Positions 23,881-33,441 are shown, counted from the stretch's first letter. The stretch: DNA of 40,438 bases from an uncultured Phocaeicola sp. (GCA_948566455.1 CAOYQO010000026.1:1-40438); one strand, 5' to 3'. Notes: generated from the letters alone by a model not told the origin. A program made the numbers and translations.

Positions 23881-23912
23881 TTTACACCTTGAACAATATA
23901 ATAAGGTGTAAA
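23881..23912 (+). promoter_or_regulatory. Hairpin covering the mraZ ribosome-binding region
   Basis: TTTACACCTT (23881-23890) and AAGGTGTAAA (23903-23912) are perfect inverted copies around a 12-base loop. The right arm holds the only Shine-Dalgarno-like AAGG and ends one base before the mraZ ATG. If transcribed, it would hide the translation start; as DNA it could be a second operator. Confidence 0.6.
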
Positions 23913-23913
23913 C

Positions 23914-24378
23914 ATGCGATTTCTTGGGAATTCTGAAGCAAAGACGGATGCAAAAGGCAGAGTGTTCCTGCCTGCCGTATTCAGGAAGCAGCTACAAGCT
24001 GCCTCCCAGGAGTGCCTGATTTTACGCAAAGACACCTACCAAGACTGCCTGGTACTTTACCCTGAAAATGTGTGGAACGAACAAATGAACGAACTACGTT
24101 GCAAACTCAATCGCTGGAATTCCAGACACCAAATGATTTTCCGTCAGTTCGTTTCGGATGTAGAAGTTATCACATTGGATGGAAACGGGCGCTTTCTGAT
24201 TCCAAAACGATATTTGAAATTAGCTAAAATACAGCAAGATGTACGTTTTATCGGATTGGACGACACTATAGAAATCTGGTCTAAAGAAATAGCAGACAAA
24301 CCCTTCATCACACCGGAGGACTTTGGAAAAGAATTGGAAGAAATTATGGGAACTAATAACAACGTAGAAATAGAATGA
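23914..24378 (+). CDS. mraZ: Division/cell wall cluster transcriptional repressor MraZ
   Basis: A 154-residue protein with two tandem SpoVT/AbrB-like half-barrels. Each carries the DxxxR motif: DAKGRVFLP at about residues 12-20 and DGNGRFLIP at about 89-97. MraZ forms a ring that binds GTGGG-type repeats and represses the dcw operon. Two perfect copies of such a repeat lie 44 bases upstream, supporting autoregulation. The N-terminus MRFLGNSEAKTDAKGR fits the family and fixes the start at 23914. It overlaps rsmH by 4 bases (ATGA). It is the first gene of the cluster and the only apparent regulator in it. Confidence 0.95.
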   Translation: MRFLGNSEAKTDAKGRVFLPAVFRKQLQAASQECLILRKDTYQDCLVLYPENVWNEQMNELRCKLNRWNSRHQMIFRQFVSDVEVITLDGNGRFLIPKRYLKLAKIQQDVRFIGLDDTIEIWSKEIADKPFITPEDFGKELEEIMGTNNNVEIE

Positions 24379-25289
24379 GTGAAGCAAAACAGATATATCA
24401 TGTACCGGTATTATTAAACGAGAGCGTAGACGGAATGAACATCCAACCCGGAGGTATTTATGTAGATGCCACTTTCGGCGGCGGAGGACATTCCAAGGAA
24501 ATTCTAAGCCGGCTGGGTAGCACCGCGCATCTATATAGTTTTGACCAAGATGAAGATGCCGAGAAGAATATTGTAAGCGACAGCCGCTTCACTTTTGTGC
24601 GTAGTAACTTCCGCTACCTTCCCAACTTCCTACGTTATTATGGCGTGGAAGGGGTGGATGCCATTTTGGCCGATCTGGGCGTTTCCTCACATCACTTTGA
24701 CGACTCCGAACGTGGATTCTCATTCCGCTTCGAGGGCAAATTAGACATGCGGATGAACAAACGCGCAGGTATGACAGCTGCTGATGTAGTGAACACCTAT
24801 GACGAAGAACGTTTGGCTAATATTTTCTATTTATATGGTGAATTGAAGAACAGCCGCAAACTGGCATCAGCCATCGTTAAAGCACGAGGTGTAAAACAAA
24901 TTGTCACCATCGGTGATTTCCTCGAAGTCATCAAACCGCTTTTCGGGCGGGAACGTGAAAAGAAAGAGCTCGCAAAGGTGTTCCAAGCTTTACGCATAGA
25001 GGTAAATCAGGAAATGGAAGCATTGAAAGAAATGCTTTATGCAGCAACCAAGGCACTGAAACCGGGAGGCAGACTGGTAGTAATCACCTATCACTCTTTA
25101 GAAGACCGCATGGTAAAGAATATCATGAAAACCGGAAACATAGAAGGCAAGGCCGAACAAGATTTCTTTGGTAATGTACAGACACCTTTCAAACTAGTCA
25201 ACAACAAAGTTATTGTTGCCGGCAACGAAGAAGTGACACGCAATCCGCGCTCCCGAAGCGCCAAGTTGAGAATTGCAGAAAAGAGATAA
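24375..25289 (+). CDS. rsmH: 16S rRNA (cytosine(1402)-N4)-methyltransferase
   Basis: A 304-residue SAM-dependent methyltransferase, formerly MraW, that methylates N4 of C1402 in the ribosomal P site. The start HVPVLLNESVDGM, the SAM-binding loop DATFGGGGHSKEIL, ILADLGVSSHHFDDSERGFSF and the C-terminal GGRLVVITYHSLEDRMVKN are all diagnostic. A family insert at about residues 105-200 is present, and length is normal. It is translationally coupled to mraZ by a 4-base overlap and followed after 4 bases by the ftsL-like gene, the standard cluster order. Confidence 0.96.
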   Translation: MSEAKQIYHVPVLLNESVDGMNIQPGGIYVDATFGGGGHSKEILSRLGSTAHLYSFDQDEDAEKNIVSDSRFTFVRSNFRYLPNFLRYYGVEGVDAILADLGVSSHHFDDSERGFSFRFEGKLDMRMNKRAGMTAADVVNTYDEERLANIFYLYGELKNSRKLASAIVKARGVKQIVTIGDFLEVIKPLFGREREKKELAKVFQALRIEVNQEMEALKEMLYAATKALKPGGRLVVITYHSLEDRMVKNIMKTGNIEGKAEQDFFGNVQTPFKLVNNKVIVAGNEEVTRNPRSRSAKLRIAEKR

Positions 25290-25293
25290 CGAG

Positions 25294-25668
25294 ATGGAAG
25301 AAGAACTGAAACAAAATACACAACAACCCAAAGACGGACAATCTGCTTCGCCCAAGCATATGTCTATCCGCAGCATATTAGGAGGAGATATCCTTGCGAA
25401 CGACTTTTTCAAAAGACAGACCCGTTTGCTGATTCTCATCATGATCCTGACTGTACTATACATAGACAACCGTTATAGCAGCCAACAGGAACTCATTGAA
25501 ATTGACAAGTTGAAAAAAGATTTGATCGATATCAAATACGATGCATTGACACGCTCTTCCGAACTGATGGAAAAGAGCCGCCAGTCACGTATTGAAGAAT
25601 ATATTTCGACGGAAGACAGCCCCTTGCAAACGGCTACCAACCGTCCTTATTTAATAAAGAAAGACTAA
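25294..25668 (+). CDS. ftsL: FtsL-like divisome membrane protein
   Basis: A 124-residue bitopic membrane protein. About 45 cytoplasmic residues come first, then one transmembrane segment at about 47-60 (LLILIMILTVLYI), then a coiled-coil periplasmic part (SSQQELIEIDKLKKDLIDIKYDALTRSSEL). Sequence conservation is low in this family, so the call rests mainly on position between rsmH and ftsI and on topology; it matches the Bacteroidetes FtsL-like family. FtsL with FtsQ and FtsB/DivIC activates FtsWI. I start at ATG 25294 because GAGATAACGAG precedes it and an earlier in-frame ATG at 25273 lies inside rsmH. Confidence 0.8.
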   Translation: MEEELKQNTQQPKDGQSASPKHMSIRSILGGDILANDFFKRQTRLLILIMILTVLYIDNRYSSQQELIEIDKLKKDLIDIKYDALTRSSELMEKSRQSRIEEYISTEDSPLQTATNRPYLIKKD

Positions 25669-25672
25669 GCCC

Positions 25673-27853
25673 ATGATGCCCAACCAAAAAAACATAATGC
25701 TCCGCTTCTCCTTCATCATCCTGGTCATGGTGTTGATAGGCATTGCCATTATCTGCAAAGCCGGCGTCATCATGTTTGCCGAGCGTCAATACTGGAAAGA
25801 CGTAGCCGACCGTTTTGTAAAAGAAAACGTCACCGTACGTCCTACCCGTGGCAACATCATCTCATCCGACGGCCAGCTGATGGCAAGCAGCCTTCCCGAA
25901 TATAAGATTTACATGGACTTCATGATAAATAAAAGGAAGGGCGAAACCGAAGAAGAGGAAAAGAAACGGCTGAAGCTACAACATATCAAAGACTCAGTTC
26001 TTTATGCAAACCTTGACACAATCTGCAAAGGGTTACATGAAATATTCCCTGATAAAAGTGCCGCCTTTTTCAAACAGCACATCAAAAACGGAAGAAAAAA
26101 AGAGAGCCGCAGTTGGTTGCTCTACCCCAAACGCATTTCTTATATACAATATAAAGAAGCAAAACGTCTGCCCGTATTTAACCTGAACAAATACAAAGGC
26201 GGATTCCATGAACAGGCATTCAATCAACGGAAAAAGCCTTTTGGCTCACTGGCAATGCGTACATTAGGAGATATGTATCCAGATATAGAACAAGGTGCAA
26301 AGAACGGGTTGGAACTTTCATACGATTCCATATTAAAAGGCAGAAACGGTATCACTCACCGTCAAAAGGTAATGAACAAATACCTGAACATTGTAGATAT
26401 TCCTCCTGTAGATGGCTGTGATATCATTACGACCATTGATGTAGGTATGCAAGACATCGCAGAAAAAGCATTGGTGGATGAATTGAAAGAAATCAACGCT
26501 ACTGTAGGCGTTGCCATTCTGATGGAAGTGCAGACGGGAGACATTAAAGCTATCGTCAACATGACCAAATGCAATGACGGCATTTACAGAGAAATACGCA
26601 ATAACGCCATCTCAGACATGATGGAGCCAGGCTCTACTTTCAAAACCGCATCCATACTGGTAGCGCTGGACGACGGAGTCATCACTCCGGAAACGGTGGT
26701 GGAAACCGGTAACGGGGTCTATATGATGCACGGCCGCTATATGAAAGATCATAACTGGCATCGTGGAGGCTACGGCACTATCAACACAACAAAATCATTG
26801 ATGGTGTCCTCAAACATCGGTGTATCACGGTTGATCGATGATCATTATCATGATAATCCGGAAAAGTTTGTACGCGGACTGCATCGAGTAGGCATTGCCA
26901 CTCCGTTAGATCTCGATATTCCCGGTGCCGGCAAGCCGAACATCCGCATCCCCAACAAAGACTTGAGCAATTGGTCACGTACTGCACTGGCATGGATGTC
27001 TATTGGCTATGAAACCCAAATTCCCCCCATCAATACACTGGCATTTTATAATGCTATAGCCAATAACGGAGTAATGGTCAAGCCCCGTTTTGTGAAATCA
27101 ATAGTCAAAGACGGGCAGGTAGTGGAAGATATTGCTCCTGAAATACTCAACCCGGCCATCGCTTCCCCCAAGGCTATCAGCGAGATACAAACGATTTTGG
27201 AAAAAGTCGTCAGCGAAGGACTGGGAAAGAAAGCAGGATCCAAGCAATTCCATGTATCCGGGAAAACCGGTACTGCACAGGTTTCACAAGGGAAAGCCGG
27301 GTACACGAATGGCACACGCCGTTATTTGGTAAGTTTCTGTGGATATTTTCCTTCAGAAGCGCCTAAATACAGTTGCATTGTAGCCATCCAGAAACCTGGA
27401 CTCCCCGCCTCGGGTGGTCTGATGGCCGGCAGCGTGTTCAGTAAAATTGCCGAACGCGTATTTGCCAAACATCTGGCACAAGATTTGAAAGAAGCAAAAG
27501 ACTCAACTTCTATCCTTATTCCGGATGTGAAAAACGGGGATATAAGTGCGGCGCATTATGTACTGAACCGGATAAATGTAAATTCATCCGGAGTTTCGGA
27601 ACAATCAACCGAAGGCAAACCGGTATGGGGAAATGTGACTAGTAATCCGGACAATGTATTATTCAACAAAAAAGACATTAACAATAAACTTGTACCAAGT
27701 GTTATTGGTATGGGCGCAAAGGATGCTGTCTATCTGCTTGAAAGCATGGGATTGAAAGCCCGCATTACCGGCATCGGTAAAGTGAAGTCACAAAGTATCC
27801 CGGCCGGCAACACTTTGCGCAAAGGACAAACCATACAATTACGATTAAATTAA
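25673..27853 (+). CDS. ftsI: Septal peptidoglycan transpeptidase PBP3 / FtsI with C-terminal PASTA domain
   Basis: A 726-residue class B penicillin-binding protein. It has an N-terminal membrane anchor at about residues 9-33, a pedestal domain (VRPTRGNIISSDGQLMASS) and a transpeptidase domain with all three active-site motifs: S321-T-F-K324, S379-S-N381 and K531-T-G533. A single PASTA domain follows at about 665-726 (LVPSVIGMGAKDAVYLLESM), a feature of Bacteroidetes and Gram-positive septal PBPs but absent from E. coli FtsI. It crosslinks septal peptidoglycan with FtsW. ATG 25676, one codon later, is an equally possible start. It lies 4 bases after ftsL and 18 before murE. Confidence 0.94.
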   Translation: MMPNQKNIMLRFSFIILVMVLIGIAIICKAGVIMFAERQYWKDVADRFVKENVTVRPTRGNIISSDGQLMASSLPEYKIYMDFMINKRKGETEEEEKKRLKLQHIKDSVLYANLDTICKGLHEIFPDKSAAFFKQHIKNGRKKESRSWLLYPKRISYIQYKEAKRLPVFNLNKYKGGFHEQAFNQRKKPFGSLAMRTLGDMYPDIEQGAKNGLELSYDSILKGRNGITHRQKVMNKYLNIVDIPPVDGCDIITTIDVGMQDIAEKALVDELKEINATVGVAILMEVQTGDIKAIVNMTKCNDGIYREIRNNAISDMMEPGSTFKTASILVALDDGVITPETVVETGNGVYMMHGRYMKDHNWHRGGYGTINTTKSLMVSSNIGVSRLIDDHYHDNPEKFVRGLHRVGIATPLDLDIPGAGKPNIRIPNKDLSNWSRTALAWMSIGYETQIPPINTLAFYNAIANNGVMVKPRFVKSIVKDGQVVEDIAPEILNPAIASPKAISEIQTILEKVVSEGLGKKAGSKQFHVSGKTGTAQVSQGKAGYTNGTRRYLVSFCGYFPSEAPKYSCIVAIQKPGLPASGGLMAGSVFSKIAERVFAKHLAQDLKEAKDSTSILIPDVKNGDISAAHYVLNRINVNSSGVSEQSTEGKPVWGNVTSNPDNVLFNKKDINNKLVPSVIGMGAKDAVYLLESMGLKARITGIGKVKSQSIPAGNTLRKGQTIQLRLN

Positions 27854-27871
27854 CAGTGTAACAGGAAGAAT

Positions 27872-29326
27872 ATGAAACTGGAAAAGATTATTAAAGGAAT
27901 AACAGTCAATGAAATCATAGGTGATGCATCCCAAGAAATTTCGGGAATAAACATGGACTCGCGCCTGATAGAGCCTGGTCATATTTTCGTTGCTGTAAAA
28001 GGAACGCAGACTGACGGACACACTTATATTCAAAAAGCAATAGAAAAAGGAGCCCGTACAGTGGTATGTGAGAATCTTCCTGAGACATTGATTGAGAATG
28101 TTACCTACATCAAAGTGAACGATACGGAAGACGTTGTCGGGAAACTGGCAACTACGTTTTACGGCGACCCCACCTCGAAATTGGAACTGGTCGGTGTTAC
28201 AGGCACCAACGGAAAAACGACTATTGCCACCTTATTATATAATATGTTCCGTAAATTCGGATATAAGACAGGACTCATTTCCACTGTATGCAATTATATA
28301 GATGAGGAAGCCATTCCAACTGACCATACCACCCCTGACCCTATTACACTAAACAAACTGCTGGGGCGCATGGCAGATGAAGGATGCAAATATGCCTTTA
28401 TGGAAGTAAGCTCACATTCTGTAGCACAAAAACGGATCGGTGGTTTAAAATTCGTAGGCGGTATATTTACCAACCTTACCCGTGACCATCTGGACTACCA
28501 TAAAACTGTAGAGAACTATCTGAAAGCCAAAAAAGCATTCTTTGACGGTCTGCCTAAAACAGCCTTTGCCTTAACCAATCTGGATGACAAAAACGGATTG
28601 GTCATGACTCAAAATACCAAAGCAAAGGTACACACCTATTCGCTGCGCAGCTTGAGTGATTTTAAAGGAAAAGTGCTGGAAGATGGATTCGAAGGAATGC
28701 TGCTTGATATAAATAATGTGGAAGTCAATGTACAGTTCATCGGACGTTTCAATGCTTCCAACCTGCTGGCAGTCTATGGAGCAGCCTGCCTGCTTGGGAA
28801 AAAGACAGAAGAGGTATTGCTGGCATTGAGTACTCTTCGCCCCGTTGCCGGGCGTTTTGACTCACTGCGCTCACCCAAGGGATACACCGCCATTGTGGAC
28901 TATGCCCATACTCCGGATGCCTTGGAAAATGTGCTGAATGCCATTCACGAGGTCCTGAATGGCAAAGGTCATGTAATTACGGTAGTAGGCGCCGGCGGCA
29001 ACCGCGATAAAGGCAAACGCCCCTTGATGGCACAAGAAGCGGTAAAGCAAAGCGATAAAGTCATTATCACCTCTGACAATCCCCGTTTTGAAGAGCCGCA
29101 GGAAATCATCAATGATATGCTGGCAGGGCTGACTAAAGAGGATATGCGTAAAGTGATAAGCATAGCCGACCGTAAAGAAGCGATCCGTACAGCTTGTATG
29201 CTGGCCCAAGCTAAAGATGTCATTTTAGTTGCCGGGAAAGGACACGAAAATTATCAGGAAATCAAAGGTATAAAGCACCATTTCGACGATAAAGAAGTAT
29301 TAAGAGATATTTTTGCTAATGAATAA
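27872..29326 (+). CDS. murE: UDP-MurNAc-L-Ala-D-Glu:meso-diaminopimelate ligase
   Basis: A 484-residue Mur ligase that adds the third residue of the stem peptide. The ATP loop GTNGKTT is at about residues 110-116, with the carbamylated-lysine region near VAQKRIGGLKFVGGIFTNLTRDHLDYH. The specificity motif D402-N-P-R405 marks a meso-DAP-adding enzyme rather than a lysine one, so the cell wall should be DAP-type, as expected for Bacteroidales. VDYAHTPDAL is also conserved. Domains are N-terminal UDP-binding, central ATPase and C-terminal Rossmann. It lies between ftsI and mraY in the same transcript. Confidence 0.96.
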   Translation: MKLEKIIKGITVNEIIGDASQEISGINMDSRLIEPGHIFVAVKGTQTDGHTYIQKAIEKGARTVVCENLPETLIENVTYIKVNDTEDVVGKLATTFYGDPTSKLELVGVTGTNGKTTIATLLYNMFRKFGYKTGLISTVCNYIDEEAIPTDHTTPDPITLNKLLGRMADEGCKYAFMEVSSHSVAQKRIGGLKFVGGIFTNLTRDHLDYHKTVENYLKAKKAFFDGLPKTAFALTNLDDKNGLVMTQNTKAKVHTYSLRSLSDFKGKVLEDGFEGMLLDINNVEVNVQFIGRFNASNLLAVYGAACLLGKKTEEVLLALSTLRPVAGRFDSLRSPKGYTAIVDYAHTPDALENVLNAIHEVLNGKGHVITVVGAGGNRDKGKRPLMAQEAVKQSDKVIITSDNPRFEEPQEIINDMLAGLTKEDMRKVISIADRKEAIRTACMLAQAKDVILVAGKGHENYQEIKGIKHHFDDKEVLRDIFANE

Positions 29327-29338
29327 ACCAACCAAAAG

Positions 29339-30607
29339 ATGTTATATTATTTATTTCAATATTTAGAAAAGTTCGATTTTCCCGGAGCCGGTATGTTCGG
29401 TTACGTTTCATTCCGTTCATTGATGGCAATCATTTTATCATTGTTGATCTCAGCTATCTTCGGTGAATATTTCATCAACCTGCTCAAACGTAAACAAATA
29501 ACCGAAACCCAACGTGACGCATCTATAGACCCTTTTAATGTGAAAAAAGTTGGTGTGCCGACGATGGGAGGTATAATTATTATTGTCGCAATTCTCATAC
29601 CTTGCCTCTTGTTGGGGAAGCTGCATAATATTTACATGATATTAATGTTGATTACCACCATTTGGCTGGGTACGTTAGGCTTTTTGGACGACTATATCAA
29701 GGTCTTCCGTAAAGACAAAGAAGGGTTGCACGGCAAATTCAAGATCATCGGCCAAGTAGGTTTGGGACTCATTGTGGGACTCACCTTATATTTAAGTCCG
29801 AGCGTGGTTATCCGTGAGAACGTAGAAATACAAAGAGGAGGAGAAATTGTGGAAGTGGTGCACAAGGAACAAGATCAGAAGTCCACCAAAACTACGATTC
29901 CTTTCTTCAAGAACAACAATTTGGATTATGCTGATTTCGTAGGTTTTCTGGGAGACAATGCCCAGGCTGTAGGTTGGATTATTTTCGTATTAGTTACCAT
30001 CTTCGTAGTTACTGCCGTATCTAACGGTGCCAACCTGAATGACGGGATGGACGGGATGGCAGCCGGAAATTCTGCTATCATCGGTCTTACCTTAGGCATA
30101 TTGGCATACGTATCCAGCCACATCGAATATGCAGGATACCTTAATATCATGTACATTCCCGGCAGTGAAGAACTGGTAATCTTTATCTGCTCCTTCATCG
30201 GCGCACTGATCGGTTTCCTTTGGTACAATGCTTTTCCCGCCCAAGTATTTATGGGCGATACCGGCAGCTTGACCATTGGTGGTATCATAGCGGTATTTGC
30301 AATCATCATTCATAAAGAGTTGCTTATACCTATTCTCTGTGGAATCTTCTTGGTAGAAAACCTTTCGGTCATTCTACAGGTGAGATATTTCAAAAGCGGA
30401 AAAAAGAAAGGACATTTGCAACGCGTATTCAAACGTGCCCCTATCCACGACCATTTCCGCACTACATTAGCACAGTTAGACCCCAATTGCAGTTATCTGT
30501 TCATGAAACCCAACAGCGTATTCCATGAGTCAAAAATCACGGTACGCTTCTGGATTGTCACCATCGTACTCGCTGCAATTACGATTATTACATTAAAGAT
30601 AAGATAA
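29339..30607 (+). CDS. mraY: Phospho-MurNAc-pentapeptide transferase
   Basis: A 422-residue polytopic membrane enzyme that makes lipid I from UDP-MurNAc-pentapeptide and undecaprenyl phosphate. Conserved blocks are PTMGGIIII, the catalytic aspartates in LGFLDDYIKV, NGANLNDGMDGMAAG, FMGDTGSLTIGG and the C-terminal KRAPIHDHFR. It is about 60 residues longer than E. coli MraY. The extra length is a hydrophilic insertion at about residues 160-200 (ENVEIQRGGEIVEVVHKEQD), which I take to be common in Bacteroidetes, from memory. It starts 12 bases after murE. Confidence 0.96.
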   Translation: MLYYLFQYLEKFDFPGAGMFGYVSFRSLMAIILSLLISAIFGEYFINLLKRKQITETQRDASIDPFNVKKVGVPTMGGIIIIVAILIPCLLLGKLHNIYMILMLITTIWLGTLGFLDDYIKVFRKDKEGLHGKFKIIGQVGLGLIVGLTLYLSPSVVIRENVEIQRGGEIVEVVHKEQDQKSTKTTIPFFKNNNLDYADFVGFLGDNAQAVGWIIFVLVTIFVVTAVSNGANLNDGMDGMAAGNSAIIGLTLGILAYVSSHIEYAGYLNIMYIPGSEELVIFICSFIGALIGFLWYNAFPAQVFMGDTGSLTIGGIIAVFAIIIHKELLIPILCGIFLVENLSVILQVRYFKSGKKKGHLQRVFKRAPIHDHFRTTLAQLDPNCSYLFMKPNSVFHESKITVRFWIVTIVLAAITIITLKIR

Positions 30608-30621
30608 GATAAACGAAGATT

Positions 30622-31956
30622 ATGGCTAAAAGAATTGTCATACTAGGAGCCGGAGAAAGCGGTGCGGGAGCAGCCGTTCTGGCAAAGAAACAAGGTTTCG
30701 ACACCTTCGTTTCAGACATGTCCACGATTAAGGACATATACAAAAACATGCTGAACGAGCGAGGCATCGAATGGGAAGAAGGCAAACATACCGAATCTCT
30801 CATTCTGAATGCGGATGAAGTAATCAAAAGTCCGGGTATTCCGAATGATGCCCCGATGATTCTTAAGTTAAAGTCACAAGGCACCCCTATCATCTCCGAA
30901 ATAGAATTTGCGGGACGTTATACCAATGCCAAAATGATTTGCATTACAGGAAGTAATGGAAAAACAACAACTACTTCGCTGATTTATCATATCTTCAAGA
31001 AAGCAGGTATGAATGTGGGACTAGCCGGAAATATCGGCCAAAGTCTGGCATATCAGGTAGCAGAATGCAACTATGATTATTATGTGATCGAGTTAAGCAG
31101 TTTCCAATTGGACAATATGTACAAGTTCCATGCCAACATTGCCGTATTGATGAACATCACGCCGGATCATCTGGACCGTTACGACCACCAGATGCAAAAC
31201 TATGTGGATGCCAAATTCCGCATTATCCAGAACCAGACCCCGGACGATGCCTTCATCTTCTGGAACGATGACCCCATCATCCAGCGTGAATTACACAAAT
31301 ATGGCATTCATGGCCATTACTACCCTTTTGCCGAAAGGAAAGAGGAAGGAACCGCCGCATACGTGGAACAGGACAAGGTTTATTTTACAGAACCAATCGC
31401 TTTCAACATGGAACAGGAGGAACTGGCGCTGACCGGAACCCATAATCTGTTCAACTCCATGGCGGCCGGTATCTCTGCCAACCTGGCGGGTATCCGCAAA
31501 GAGTGTATCCGCGAGGCCTTGGGTGATTTCAAGGGAGTGGAACACCGCCTTGAAAAAGTCTGCCGGGTAAGAGGGGTAGATTATATCAATGACTCCAAGG
31601 CTACCAATGTGAATTCCTGCTGGTATGCTTTGCAAAGCATGAAAACCAAAACCATCCTGATATTAGGCGGGAAAGACAAAGGCAACGACTATAACGAAAT
31701 TGCCGACTTGGTAAAAGAAAAATGTACCGGATTGATCTACATGGGATTGCACAATGAGAAATTGCATGATTTCTTTGACAAGTTCGGCCTGCCTGTAGCC
31801 GATGTACAAAGCATGAAGGATGCCGTAGACGCTGCTTACCGGATGGCCAAGAAAGGCGAAACCGTATTATTAAGTCCATGCTGCGCCAGCTTCGACCTTT
31901 TCAAAAGTTACGAAGACCGTGGCGAGCAGTTCAAGGAATGTGTAAGAAACCTGTAA
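30622..31956 (+). CDS. murD: UDP-N-acetylmuramoyl-L-alanine:D-glutamate ligase
   Basis: A 444-residue cytoplasmic Mur ligase that adds D-glutamate. The UDP-binding N-terminus ILGAGESGAGAAVLAKKQGF, the ATP loop GSNGKTTTTSL at about residues 110-120, LSSFQLDNMYKFHANIAVLMNITPDHLDRYDHQM and the C-terminal YINDSKATNVNS and SPCCASFDLFKSYEDRGEQF are classic MurD signatures. Length is typical. It lies 14 bases after mraY and 23 before ftsW. Confidence 0.96.
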   Translation: MAKRIVILGAGESGAGAAVLAKKQGFDTFVSDMSTIKDIYKNMLNERGIEWEEGKHTESLILNADEVIKSPGIPNDAPMILKLKSQGTPIISEIEFAGRYTNAKMICITGSNGKTTTTSLIYHIFKKAGMNVGLAGNIGQSLAYQVAECNYDYYVIELSSFQLDNMYKFHANIAVLMNITPDHLDRYDHQMQNYVDAKFRIIQNQTPDDAFIFWNDDPIIQRELHKYGIHGHYYPFAERKEEGTAAYVEQDKVYFTEPIAFNMEQEELALTGTHNLFNSMAAGISANLAGIRKECIREALGDFKGVEHRLEKVCRVRGVDYINDSKATNVNSCWYALQSMKTKTILILGGKDKGNDYNEIADLVKEKCTGLIYMGLHNEKLHDFFDKFGLPVADVQSMKDAVDAAYRMAKKGETVLLSPCCASFDLFKSYEDRGEQFKECVRNL

Positions 31957-31979
31957 TATAGTATTAAGGTATATAGATA

Positions 31980-33377
31980 ATGGATCTGATAAAAGACTTG
32001 TTCAAGGGCGACAAAGTAATCTGGATTATTTTCCTGTTTCTTTGTCTGATCTCTATCGTCGAGGTATTTAGTGCCGCCAGCACGCTTACCTACAAAAGTG
32101 GGGATCATTGGGGACCTATCACCCAGCACAGTGTCATCCTGATGGTAGGTGTGTGCATTGTGGTACTGGTACATAACATTCCCTACAAATATTTCCGTGT
32201 GTTTCCCGTCTTCCTGCTACCCCTATCGACATTATTGCTGATATTTGTAATGGGTATGGGATTGATTACCGGAGACCGTGTCAATGGTGCAGCCCGTTGG
32301 ATGACTTTCTTCGGTATCCAGTTCCAGCCTTCCGAACTGGCAAAAATGGCCGTGATTATTGTCACCGCATTTATTCTATCCAAGTTTCAGGAAGAAGACA
32401 ATGCCAATCCGAAAGCATTTAAATATATCATGTGGATCACCGGAATTGTTTTCATTCTGATTGCTCCCGAAAACGGCTCTACCGCAGCACTGCTTTTCGG
32501 AGTAGTCTTTTTAATGATGGTGATCGGCCGGGTACCCTGGAAGCAATTGGCCAAGTTAATGGGAATAGCCGGAGTTATGGTGGCTTTTTTTGTAGGCATA
32601 GTGATGATTATGCCCACACACAAACTGAACAAAGTCCCCATGATGCACCGTGTAGAAACCTGGCAGAACCGTATAAAAGGCTTCTTTGAGGACAAAGAAG
32701 CCGTTCCCGCCGCCAAATATGATATAGACAAGGACGCCCAGATAGCACACGCCAATATTGCTATCGCCTCCAGCAACATCATAGGAAAGATGCCGGGTAA
32801 CAGTGTGCAGCGGGATTTCCTGTCACAAGCATTCTCGGACTTCATCTTTGCTATAATCATAGAAGAGCTGGGGTTGCTGGGAGGCGCCTTTGTAGTGATT
32901 CTCTACATCTGGCTGTTGATGCGGGCGGGTAAAATAGCCCGAAGAAGTGAAAAAAGTTTTCCTGCCTTTCTGGTGATGGGCATCGCCCTGTTGCTGGTAT
33001 CTCAGGCGATGCTTAACATGATGGTGGCCGTAGGTCTGTTCCCCGTCACCGGACAACCCCTGCCGCTTATCAGCAAAGGGGGAACCTCTACACTCATCAA
33101 CTGCGCCTACATCGGTATGATATTAAGTGTCAGCCGCTACGTGGCTGAGAAAGAAGAACAGAAAGCCGCCGAGCAACAAGCGCAGAAAGAAGCCGAACTG
33201 GCAGCCAAGACCGAACGGCATCAGGAAATGGTAGCTGCCATGCAGGAAGCCATTACCACACTTCCGTCGGGTGACAATGCCACCACTTCCCTCCCGCCGG
33301 AGGAGAACTCGCTGCCCGATGACTTGAAGGCAATGCTGAATGCAGCCGGGAAGCGGGAGCCGGAAGAAGAAATATAA
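31980..33377 (+). CDS. ftsW: SEDS-family peptidoglycan polymerase FtsW
   Basis: A 465-residue polytopic membrane protein of the SEDS family, the septal glycosyltransferase that pairs with FtsI. About ten membrane segments lie within residues 1-385. Conserved features are GAARWMTFFGIQFQPSELAK, APENGSTAALLF, the large periplasmic loop containing AHANIAIASSNIIGK, AIIIEELGLLGG and the C-terminal GQPLPLISKGGTSTLINCAYIG. The last roughly 75 residues are a charged Ala/Glu/Gln-rich cytoplasmic tail (EEQKAAEQQAQKEAELAA) absent from E. coli FtsW. Position between murD and murG supports FtsW rather than RodA. Confidence 0.94.
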   Translation: MDLIKDLFKGDKVIWIIFLFLCLISIVEVFSAASTLTYKSGDHWGPITQHSVILMVGVCIVVLVHNIPYKYFRVFPVFLLPLSTLLLIFVMGMGLITGDRVNGAARWMTFFGIQFQPSELAKMAVIIVTAFILSKFQEEDNANPKAFKYIMWITGIVFILIAPENGSTAALLFGVVFLMMVIGRVPWKQLAKLMGIAGVMVAFFVGIVMIMPTHKLNKVPMMHRVETWQNRIKGFFEDKEAVPAAKYDIDKDAQIAHANIAIASSNIIGKMPGNSVQRDFLSQAFSDFIFAIIIEELGLLGGAFVVILYIWLLMRAGKIARRSEKSFPAFLVMGIALLLVSQAMLNMMVAVGLFPVTGQPLPLISKGGTSTLINCAYIGMILSVSRYVAEKEEQKAAEQQAQKEAELAAKTERHQEMVAAMQEAITTLPSGDNATTSLPPEENSLPDDLKAMLNAAGKREPEEEI

Positions 33378-33408
33378 TATAAACCATTCATTTTAAAAGT
33401 ATTATTTA

Positions 33409-33416
33409 TACTTTTG
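33409..33416 (+). promoter_or_regulatory. Internal promoter -7 element before murG
   Basis: TACTTTTG is an exact TAnnTTTG match 25 bases before the murG ATG, in a 64-base gap, one of the longest inside the cluster. No good -33 TTTG is visible. It would allow murG-murC-ftsQ-ftsA-ftsZ-yqeY to be transcribed independently of MraZ control. Confidence 0.5.
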
Positions 33417-33441
33417 CGAATAATTCGACTAAAAAGGAATT

